A stretch of 64,000 nt of DNA from Nymphaea colorata (Eukaryota > Streptophyta > Magnoliopsida > Nymphaeales > Nymphaeaceae), in the NCBI RefSeq assembly GCF_008831285.2, contig NC_045140.1:1901528-1965527 (forward strand), in the 5' to 3' direction. The position numbers and the translations under genes are program-made. Positions 54,545 through 64,000 of this stretch are shown here, in pieces. The first letter of the stretch is position 1, and every line of letters starts with the position of its first letter. The notes beneath the pieces are model-generated. The model made no database searches, had not been told where the DNA came from, and was given only the letters and a program-made list of their open reading frames with translations.

Positions 54545-57035
54545 TCCTCAAAGCATAGAGATAGAGAGAGACAAAGAAATTAGTTTCCTTAAAAAGAATG
54601 TCCTTGCAAAGAGGTGACAGCGGTACTGCAATCGCAGAATACACCATTGCGATAGTTTTTAACCTTGCAAATTCTTGTGTTTGCATCATTCGCTTTAAGG
54701 ACGCTTGTCCATCATGCAGCATACAATCTTGAATTTTTTTTATTTCCCCCTTAACGCCCTTGGTGTATGGAGATGGGCTTAGGATTCCTCATCTAGGAGC
54801 CTTCACTGAGTCGCTTTGGGACTACTTAAAACATGCCCGCGATATATGATATTCCCGTCTACTCAGCTCCGATTGAAACAGTTATCAAAAAACGTATGTT
54901 ATTCAAATCAAATGTTAGATATTTTGCTCAGACATAAAAAGGAAACTTTATGTCTCTTGTACTTCAGAAGTGCTTGAACTATCAACCGGCAATTCAGAAG
55001 TGCTTTGAAGCAAGTACTCCAGATTTTAATAAACTTAGAGCTTTCAATGCAAGTGTTTGCGTTAACTGAGAGGCATAAGTTAACGTTTTTATCTTAAAAG
55101 AGGCAAGCTTTATTATTCTGAAAATAAGAAAGTAGCTTTGAGTTTGAAGGAAAAATTATGGAAACTGAATGTGTTCATATGCGACTGTGGTAGAAAGAAT
55201 ATTACTCAATGCGAAGAAATGAATATTGTTATGCATTATGTAGTCAACAAGTTCAATAATATACCTATTAGTGAACCACATGCTTTTAATATATCTGAAA
55301 AATATCTTCTGAATAATATAAAAACAATTCATGAATAAAAAGTAAAACATAAACTTAAAAGATCTGAAAGGGTCTACAGACCACCCAATGACCCAATCTG
55401 TTTGTATTTTATGAGTCGTATGCACCCACTTGTAGAGCTCCTTTGAGTTTTATTTATTCATTCCATGAACTATCAACCTACTTAGAAGTCAAAGGACTTT
55501 GAAAATGAATGGGAGCTATCAAAAAAGACATCTTGAAAATTGAACGGTTAGAACATTCAACTCTTCATAAAAGGGAAAAAAAAAACGTATAGGGTGTAAA
55601 TAGTTATGAAATGTAAAACTAAGAATTATAGACCTATAGAAAAACTCCCAACGAGGGTTCCCGTGTAGCAAGTATGTTTGTGCACTTTTTGAAGTCAAGT
55701 TGCATATCCAACTGTGATTCTTTAAGATGAAAAGGGAAAGTTTGGCCTCTTAGAACCATAGTGGGCATTACTTCCTCTAGCAAATGGTAAATTATCCATT
55801 AGATGTTACGAATATTTTTAATGGTAATTTTAAGGAAGAAATTTATATCGTTGAACAATCGAATGATTGAAGCTTAATAGGACACTTTTTTTTTTATTAA
55901 AAAAAAACTTTATGATTGGTTTAGTAAAATTGTTATGGCTCTTGGTTATATTATAGTTGGAGGATGTAATGGATACTGACAGAGCCAACTGAACCAGACG
56001 TTGGGATCGCCAAGAGTTGGTTCTCTTTCTTAAAATATTATGCATATTTCTTCAAACTGTCGTAATCTTATTATGCAGGTTCTCATGCATTGAAACTGTT
56101 AAAGAACTGCTGTTTTGTTCATCTTGAATGTCTCAAGTAAGTGATAGTGAGCAGTTATTCCAAGTCTCCGGTGGAGTGTTATTGTCATTGCCCTTTGTGA
56201 CTAAGTGCTTATTGTGACCTTGTGACTTAGGGCTTAGATTGGAGGTATCTAATCTCCCTGGTTTCAAAGGAATGATTTGTGTGGCAGAAGGTCCACCGGT
56301 GGAGGAAGGAGTTAGATATGAGCGCGAGACAATTTAAAAGAGGCTGGAATTCGTATGGATTTAACACTGAGGGGGTCTCTGGCGTTGTGCACAGAGGTCC
56401 TTGCATGGAAGCTATGGCTATTCTTAGGCGGAAGTTTCCTTTATCCTCCGCCCTGGAATGGGGTTTTTTCGTAAATCATCTTGTTTTCTTTTTTGGTTTT
56501 CTGCTCTGAGAGCAATCTTTGTATTCCTCTGATTATGATTTTGTTTGTAATAGAGGTGTGAAGACCAATCTCCCAGCAGATTTGCATGTGAAAGTTTAGA
56601 TTGGAGGATATTTCAATGGTCTCTCTCTCCCTCTCTCACACACATTCATGTGCAGACAGACAAAGTGGTGGCAAGGGAATACACCAGGTTCCAGCAGCTT
56701 TACTGAGGAAAGGCGTGGTCTTGTAGCCTCTGACCTACAAGACAGATTCTCCTGAAGCAGAACTAGCACATACAATACATAATCAAAAGAAAAGCTACCA
56801 TCACCCAATGCAACTGAATGGAAAATATTGACAAGAAAAGAATGAACGAAATCAAATTTTCTGAGCAGCAGATTTACAAGAATTACAGAAATGCCCAGAG
56901 GGCCAGAACTAAATGCTGCCAAGCTATGTCACAAGGATGTGGTTGTGGAATTCAGGATTCGGCACTTATATAGATATAGGATGCGGGAGTCGAGAAATTG
57001 AGAACAAAAGCTGCCAGAATCTTCCTGGCGTTAAG
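54544..57035. other. Intergenic DNA, no supported gene
   Basis: No recognisable coding region. Several weak frames (55138-55338, 56279-56509, 56596-56922) lack family features. The last 100-200 bases should hold the 3' UTR of the minus-strand receptor-like kinase gene. Confidence 0.5.
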
Positions 57036-60000
57036 TTATATAGATGATGCGTCTTCAGATCTTTGGTCACCATCTGCTGTTGCCTGTACTTGAGCAGCAT
57101 ACTGCAAGTTCCACAAGACATCTTCTATGGAAGGACGTCCCGATGGGTCTGGCAATAAGCACTTATTTGTTATTGACATTACAATTGATAATGATTCTTG
57201 AGCACAAGTGCACAATACTATTGGGTCCACTACACGCTTCTGCTCATCCTGGCTGCTGAATGATCCCTGAAAATAATGATTACAAAAAACAAAAAAACAA
57301 CATGACATTAGTGAAGTGTCTCACATGCAACTCGGTTGCAGATATTAGTGGTCTTATTTGGATAGGATGGTTAACTGAAGTTTGATAATTAAGCCCCATT
57401 CTTTGCTAATATGTTCATGTCGGTACTTGTTGAAGCTTCAGTTGCAGTGCTTTCAGTGGGTACCGGGACTCCTGAAGTCAAGAGAATGTTCACTTCCTTG
57501 GCTAATGGCTAGGTATACATGGATAAGGCTCTCGAGGAAAGATAGCTAGTTACAATAAGGTGAATTTACCATACTTGGTTTTCCTAGGTTTAGCTATAAG
57601 TCAACCATGGGGAAACAAAGAGGGAGGGAGAAAATGTTGCTAGAAGGCAGGAGAACCACAAGCTATAATAATAATGGACACTGGAAGGAAATAAAAAGAG
57701 GATAAAAGCTGCTGATGATCAGAAACCTTGCGTACAGTAGCCTTTGCATCATACAGAATGAAACCTGACATACCATTTCACTAAGTAGTCCTGATTCTTC
57801 TTTTTGGAAAGCTGAAGATCCTACAAGTGTTTCTAATAATATGAAACCAAAGCTGTAAACATCATCATCCTCAGTAGTCAGCCTGAAAATCACAATGAGT
57901 TCAGAAACTAAAATAAGAACCTTGGAGATTAAAATCTGAAGATACATCTGTTTGACCTCATGCAATGTCACATCCATGAGAAAACATACAAGGAAGGTAA
58001 TCACAAACAGAAAAAGAGAAAGGCAATCAAAGCATTTGACCATAAACAACAGGATGCTTTCACATAATATAAGAAAACACCACACCATGAGAAGAAGGGT
58101 CATGAGAAAGGAAGTTATCACTTTCTTTCAGTGTTAGTCCTGAATGAAGGGTAATTGATCCAAGTGCAGACAGTGGCAACTTCCAAATTACAAATGTTCA
58201 TCACAAAGCATAACTGCACTCCATACACAATGTCACACCATGGTGGAGCTCTCATTTACTATCCAGGTGGAATTCCTTAGATTGTCACAAGAACCAAAGT
58301 GTCCAGTAATAAGCAGTCTTCAGTCAGTATGACAGTAGAACTTTGCATGTCACCTCTAACATATAAAAAGTTTTTAACTAGTTCCAGGAGTTTCCTTATC
58401 CAGTTTAAATAATGCTCTTCTACTCAAATATATAATGGTCATGCACTCCCCTAAAAGTTCAAACTTTCTCAGACAACGTAGATTGCATGTTCAAACCAGG
58501 CTGTATAGAATCTATAGATCACTAAATATATGAACAAGGATCATCTTTTCCGCTGATTGTAGAGCATAAAGAGAACTTCTGTCACTCTGCAACTCTTTTA
58601 AGCAAATGGTGGAAAAGAACTCTTCTGTGTGTACATTCAATACTGTCTTGACCATTAGGCAATCTGAACGACAGGCTCAACAAAGGCAGAAAAGGAAATA
58701 TGTATGACAATCAAATAGAAAAACTAAATCTGGAAATTCAGGATGCCTTTTTCCTCAAAAAGGCTTATGGAAATTCTCAGACTTTAAAAAAATGAATTTT
58801 TTTTAAAAAAGAAAATCTCATCATGCAACTTTTTGTATGCTACAGAAAGAATCTCCTCGTATTCTTAACATGAGACTAGTGAGAATTCTTTATGTCATTC
58901 TCTTCTCTTGTAATAGACTGAACCAATGTTGCCCATATCATACAATACTGATGTGTATCACACAGTACGTATTGTATAGGTCAGCATGGTCTATATGATA
59001 TGCCCATCGTACACATTTAATGCGTATCATAGGTGTACAGGCTGTATCGTATGATACGGCTGCCATATCATATGATACGGCGGCCATATCATATGATACG
59101 ACTAAATACTCCATGCATCGTACGATATGGGATTAAGTAAAAAAAAAGGGGGCCTGATGCCCATTTATTTCGCCTTCTTTTTAAAGCCATCTCTCCCCCC
59201 TTCATTTTTAACAATTCTAAGAGCTTAGGAAGAGGGATCAAAGCTTGGGAAGAGGGAGTTTTTTGCAAGTTTTTAAGAGAAATCACCAATAAATCATCAA
59301 CCTAAGGGACAAATTTTCTCATAAAGATGAGAATGAAGATGAAAAATGATGATTATCATATCGACAGATGATAGAGATGATATTGATTATAAACATATTT
59401 TTAATTCTCATTTGGCAGTGAACAATTATACGTTGTGATGTGATGTAAAACACTTTAAACTTCACAGTTCACACTTGTTAAGTTGTTTTTCATGTGTCAT
59501 TATGTTGTTAACACACTATGGTTTATGAATGATGAATCACAAATATTCACTATGTGTGATGCGTTTTTTTATAAAGAAAACAGCTTTCATGAGTTTTGTT
59601 GTAATTTTTTCTATTTCTTCTGACTTTTTTATGAATTAAAAAAATAAATTTTATGATACGTTTAAAATACATTACAACATATTAGGATACAACAGATTAG
59701 GTTGGCGTGACCGATACACGATCTGGTACACCTTTTACAACATCGGTCTGAACAGCATCCCACGTACATGTCTCTGAATTATCACCTTTGCACTCCAAAA
59801 GAAAGTAGTATCTTCACATGGCACAAGAGAAAATATTCCTTCAGATCATCAACCAGGAAATTATCAGTTGCAAACTTGCAACTAAAATATTCTCAGAACA
59901 TTTACCCCTTTCCATCACATGCTTGGAAGAACAATTGTCTTATGCACTCTTCGTAAGCTGTCCTGAACTTTTCGTTATCCTTGAGGAGCTTCCGCAAGCT

Positions 60001-60303
60001 CCCACAAGTGAGATGGTTTTAGATGACATTTCAAGGATATTTTGCATTTTGGACTCCAAAACTTCAATTGTCCATTCTTCTCCTTCTGATAATATGGCTC
60101 AAGGATTATTGCTGCCTTCCATGAAAAAGTTTACTTCCCTTATTGGTGCTAGTGTTGCACAGTTTCACTAGTATCCACAGGCTGCAGCCGTATATCTAAT
60201 TCTTCTTCAGTGTCAAAAAAATTGTTCTCGACTCTTCTCAGAAGTTATTTTTTAAAAGTATTGTAGTGCTGCCCCTCTGCTCAGGTTTCTTAGAAAGATT
60301 TTT

Positions 60304-60336
<33 letters not shown>

Positions 60337-62600
60337 GCATGTATGTATATATGTATATATACCACCTGTGGTTTTTGGTTTCATAATAAATAGAAGAACA
60401 AACACACAACTTCCTTTTTCCCTTAAATATATATGTGAAAAATGCATTTTTAGATTTACTGCCCTCAGTATAAAAAAAAAGGGTAACAGCCTGCAGATAA
60501 TATTCTGAGGCGAAATTAAGACACTTTAGCAATGAGTTTGACAAGTCCTTGTTTGCAAGATGGGTGGATTTAGAAGGTATAAAATTGGAGAAAGCGATGA
60601 GTGGTGTCATTCAAGCATACGAATATGCGATTCCGATATCACTTGTAATGAGCATTTACCTTGAAGAACATTTGCTATCCATCAACACTGACTTACCATC
60701 TGCCCTTGCCTGGAAAAAAGACAATGAATGTCATTTGATTTCTGGCATTCTCGCTGAAAAATAAACATAATACTGGTAATATTCCATAGCTTAAGAATGG
60801 AGTAAGTCGCTCTGCAGCCCAAGGTACCTGAAGTTTTTCAAGCTCTTCAATAAAGATGGACAAGCCATAATCACTAAGCTTTGAAATACCATGCTCATCA
60901 ATCAAGATATTCTTCGATTTCAATTGGTTGTGAAAGAACCCAGGAATTATTCCAGTATGAAGAAAGTGTACAGCTTTTGCCACTCCAATGAGAACAGCCA
61001 ACCTCTCAGACCATTTGAGCCCTTTCTCTGAATTAGCTGTGCACAGGAAGTATTGTTAGCAAAAAAAGGGTGATTTCTTTCATTTCAAAAAGCCAAATAC
61101 ATTAATCAACTCCTGTAGGTACTAATGGTAATTCAGTAAGCCATACCAGAAATATGTGCCTGCAGATTCCCATTAGGTATATATTCATAAACAAGAAAAA
61201 CCCTGTTAACATAGGACTCATCTGGAGCTCCATCAATGCAGTGACCGAGAAGCCAGACTAAGTGGGGATGTCGAAGCTTTGCAAGCAGATCAAGGCGAAG
61301 CTTGAGATTTCGAATCTGGTATTTCTTAATCAATGTAAAACAACGTACTGCAACATATGTACCATTCTCCAATCTTCCTTTGTATACCTGAAGGAAAAGA
61401 TTGACATTCATCAGAACTATCGTGTTCTGAATTGAGAATAAGTTGAAAATTTGAAAGGGAACCAACAGGCAATAAAACTCAGTCAGAGTGTCAATGATAT
61501 ATACAGAAAAAAAGTGTGTAGTTTCATGATCAGTGTTTCATCAATATTTGGCATACTCGTCTTGTCTAATGGAATCCCAATGCTAGGTTAACGAAGGCCA
61601 CCAATCGTGGAGAAATGTGAAATAAAGTCAAGTCAATAAAAGCAGCAAGAAGTATCAGATGACCTTCTCTGAAGGCACATATTTTTAAAATAAACAACCA
61701 CTACCATGAAAGAATAAAAAAAATGCCATTTGTTGCAGTTCCTCAATAGAAATTTGGGAGGACCTATACCTTTCCAATCTGTCACGTGCTCATGCTTTTG
61801 TCTCTAAATCATAGTGTGCCATTGCAGTAAGGATTTTGATTAACTTTGGTGCAACTAACATTTATCAACAAGTTAGGCTCCAGCACCAAGACTCAAACCA
61901 ATCAGGTACTTGCTTGAAAACTCCAAACTTAAGTTTGGTCATCAGCACCAGTTTGGTTTTTGTGTCCCTCTGGCATCCTCAAGGTTGGTTATCAAAAATA
62001 AGCTGTAAAGGCACACTTTAACTGGAACATGTTATATAGATTACTTATGGGGAGTTCATGAATCAGGTGCCACAATAAGGAATCAAGTGCAATTATGTCT
62101 TAAATGTTGATTAGTAGTAGAACTTCTCAATGTTTATGAAGATTCCGGATGAAGACAAACATAGACATCTATGGACATATATGCACATATGCAACCACTA
62201 TATGCCCGCAAAGCAGCATGCTCAAGGTTCAAATGCATCCCACAGATAAGTTTTTCTTTTTCTCTTTCTTTTTTTTTTGTGGTTGCAAAATATTCTCAAA
62301 AAATGCCTAGAACATATAAGTTATAACAGCAAATTTCAAATTATGTGCATAATGGTTTATTATTAGCAGTATCTAATAAATTGACACTTGGATAACACTT
62401 ACCAACCTAAAGAAGGCATCATTGTAAAGCAAGAATTATACACATTCATGTTTTAAAATTGCACATTACCTTCCCAAAGGAGTTTTCACCCATGTATGCA
62501 GATTGACTGAGGTTGTCTGTGGCTTCTTCTAGCTCTGCTACAGTGAACTGTCTATAGACAGGTAAACCCTGCGTCCCTAACTTCATCGTTTGGACATATC
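57036..62600 (-). CDS. LRR receptor-like pseudokinase, 3' portion (5' exons beyond the window)
   Basis: I joined six exons in phase: 62600-62470, 61387-61147, 61036-60828, 59792-59764, 57882-57774, 57266-57036 (about 315 residues). They encode a kinase-like domain: glycine-loop region 'GENSFGKVYKG', 'YVAVRCF' (Arg/Cys where the ATP-binding Lys should be), 'HNQLKSKNILID' (HNQ in place of HRD), 'SDYGLS' (DYG for DFG) and C-lobe 'EDDDVYSFGFILLE'. The end 'RPSIEDVLWNLQYAAQVQATAD' is characteristic of the inactive LRR receptor kinases of the Arabidopsis At3g03770 group (identified from memory). Loss of the Lys and HRD residues indicates a pseudokinase. The 29-nt exon at 59792-59764 is the least certain; it is needed to restore phase and has a pyrimidine-rich acceptor. 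The LRR and transmembrane exons must lie beyond 64000. Confidence 0.85.
58921..59748. mobile_element. Candidate DNA element with GTATCGTATGATAC words, in an RLK intron
   Basis: The left end 'ccaatgttgcccatatcatac' and the reverse complement of the right end ('ccgatgttgtaaaaggtgtac') share CCrATGTTG...TAC. The interior (58930-59110) is dense in palindromic 'atcatatgatacg' words, repeated in near-tandem at about 59050-59100. It lies within the RLK intron between exons 57774-57882 and 59764-59792. The element type is unknown. Confidence 0.4.
59818..60171 (+). pseudogene. Antisense open frame of unknown origin in an RLK intron
   Basis: On the + strand, ATG 59818 to TAG 60171 gives 117 residues opening MAQEKIFLQII with an internal CLEEQLSYALF. 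The composition is normal for a soluble helical protein rather than low-complexity. It lies inside the intron 59793-60827 of the minus-strand pseudokinase. With the frame at 60525-60764 it may be a captured gene piece. I do not recognise the family. Confidence 0.35.
60305..60362. repeat. (TA)n/(TGTA)n microsatellite
   Basis: TA run followed by imperfect TATG repeats, inside the same RLK intron. Confidence 0.95.
60500..60764 (+). pseudogene. Second antisense open frame in the same intron
   Basis: In the frame ending at TAA 60764 the sequence reads 'RHFSNEFDKSLFARWVDLEG', then 'KAMSGVIQAYEYAIPIS' and 'YLEEHLL'. It is protein-like in composition, on the + strand opposite to the pseudokinase, and has no in-frame ATG near its 5' end. 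It may be another exon of whatever gave rise to 59818-60171. Family unknown. Confidence 0.35.
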
Positions 62601-64000
62601 CTGAAAACAATGAAGGGATAAGAAAATAATTTACTTTCTTCCAACAAAAATAAAAAATAACATGCTAGAAGGTAACATGAATGAGTTAGGCAGTAGTAGC
62701 TCCATTGCTATGACTTGGGAGAGAAACATGTCACGTCCCTGTCAAGAAGACGACTCTTCTTGAGATTATAAAACAAATATCTCCATTTCAACTCCAGCTA
62801 CCTTAGTTCCTATTTCCCACATAAATAAATTTCTCCCATAATTATTTGAGGTCTCTTACTAAACATAAAATATCATATTTCCAAAGTCATTCTGCAATTT
62901 TCTTGCTTCCAGATCTGATCATATTAGAGACATAAGAAAACTTCTTCAACCTAGCAACTAAATTCTATTGGACAGAAAAAAAAATGTTACCATAATTCCA
63001 CTAGAAATTCTATGTAATGTTCAAAAACAGGAAGCCACTGTGCTTGGTCATAGTGCTGAAAGCTTGTCCACACAGATTGGACATTCTATCACCCGTAGTT
63101 TGCATATCAGCATCAAAAAAGGAGATGCTATTGTGGATTTGTTTACTTGTTTACGCTTGCTTTATCTCATTTAGACATTGGTTTGTGACTTGGATAAGCG
63201 AGCTCAAATAATTTCTCAAAGCAATTAACACTTTATATAGGACGGACTGCATATAACTGACAGGTTAAAGATTCACCTATCCCATTGTGCTTGATTCACA
63301 TTTCCAGCTACAGAAGACCAAGATAAGCATTACAACCAAATGCAGAATCTGACATAGGAAGGTCAGTTACCAGAGTATGGCCTATAAAGAATTAACAAAC
63401 TTCAAGGTTGCTGAACTGCCAGAACAAATATGGAATAAGAAAAGGATTCAACAACCATCTAATGCTCTAGAAATCATGGCTTATTCTTAAAGGAATCTCC
63501 ACTAGGACCACTTCCCATTGGATTCCTTCGCTAAGAGTGGACCATGCCAAAGAAATGCTCAATATAAAGGTCACCAACATGGAATATGTTTCAAAAACTG
63601 AGAGAAAAGCCACTTGCTATCAAACCAAGGAATATATACCCACCTAAGAGAAACATTGTTGACATGGAGTAACCTCACTCTACTATATGATTTGATGTAA
63701 AATTTGCAAGCCTAAAAGTTTAAGACAAGCGCTTCACCAGTTCAAGAAGTTCTTTTGCTAATAGAACCTGATATGTGAAGAACCAAACATAGCACTATGA
63801 TCTTCTGTTCTAGCGTTACTAGAAAATGACCCACAGTGAAAGGTAACTTCGTGACTGCAGAACCATTATGAGCAAGATGAGGTGTAAACAGACCTTGAAA
63901 CATTTAGATTCTAACAAGTGGGAACTTGTTCCCAACAGAGCTCCAATGATCAAAGGAGAACATTTCCACTTGGTTATCTCACAAGGAATCAGCCATGCCA
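62601..64000. other. Probable intron of the receptor-like pseudokinase
   Basis: The exon at 62600 starts in mid-codon after a 'ttttcag' acceptor, so the gene continues upstream on the minus strand. I saw no LRR or transmembrane coding in this interval on the minus strand. Small + strand frames at 62968-63211 have no recognisable features. Confidence 0.5.

Noticed and set aside
1-64000. CRISPR arrays, bacterial operons, integrons or phage modules
   Set aside because: No regularly spaced repeats with unique spacers and no prokaryotic gene structure; introns, PPR genes and plant retroelements show a plant nuclear genome.

Overview
The window is nuclear DNA of a flowering plant. It carries intron-containing genes with GT-AG borders, intronless P-class pentatricopeptide repeat (PPR) genes of the restorer-of-fertility-like (RFL) type, a plant-type presenilin and a plant receptor-like pseudokinase. 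AT-rich intergenic DNA holds decayed copia, gypsy and LINE copies and many (CT)n and (AT)n microsatellites. I cannot fix the family or order from sequence alone. Coordinates are + strand; several reading frames in this window begin at non-ATG codons, so starts given here are ATG starts I checked by eye.

Region 1 (about 1.9-29.3 kb) is an RFL-PPR cluster. It has two convergent pairs: PPR1(+, 4085-6397)/PPR2(-, 13091-15292) and PPR3(+, 20643-22973)/PPR4(-, 26302-28563). Both + genes follow the same non-coding repeat (about 1967-2450 and 19283-19775). PPR1, PPR3 and PPR4 share a long promoter/leader block, and the two minus genes share the same 72-nt internal deletion. This indicates that a two-gene unit was duplicated. 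A single-exon presenilin gene (15912-17231, -) sits between the two units. The first unit gained a degenerate copia fragment and a 5'-truncated LINE with recognisable target-site duplications. A gypsy remnant lies between presenilin and PPR3. PPR2 lost the ancestral start codon and its leader.

Region 2 (30.4-39.6 kb) is one long minus-strand gene whose eight coding exons I could join in frame (1064 residues): an NT-C2 (EEIG1/EHBP1-type) N-terminus, a coiled coil and a conserved C-terminal plant domain. Region 3 (39.6-46.1 kb) is gene-poor, with microsatellites, small tandem repeats and non-autonomous elements.

Region 4 (46.1-51.1 kb) is a divergent pair of intronless PPR genes: PPR5 (-, 531 aa, a different lineage) and PPR6 (+, a distant RFL relative with a premature stop near its C-terminus). 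Region 5 (51.1-57 kb) has no convincing gene, only one GC-rich palindromic patch. Region 6 (57.0 kb to the window edge) is the 3' part of a minus-strand LRR receptor-like pseudokinase gene; its LRR and membrane exons lie beyond base 64000. One of its introns holds two antisense open frames of unknown origin.

Functionally, the PPR proteins are expected to bind organellar RNA, and presenilin is the catalytic subunit of gamma-secretase. The NT-C2 protein and the pseudokinase are expected to act at the cytoplasm/membrane. Apart from the PPR genes there is no sign that these genes work together. The most notable material is the PPR cluster: its inverted duplicated layout, upstream ORFs that overlap the main start codon, diverged RNA-code residues and several independent lesions.
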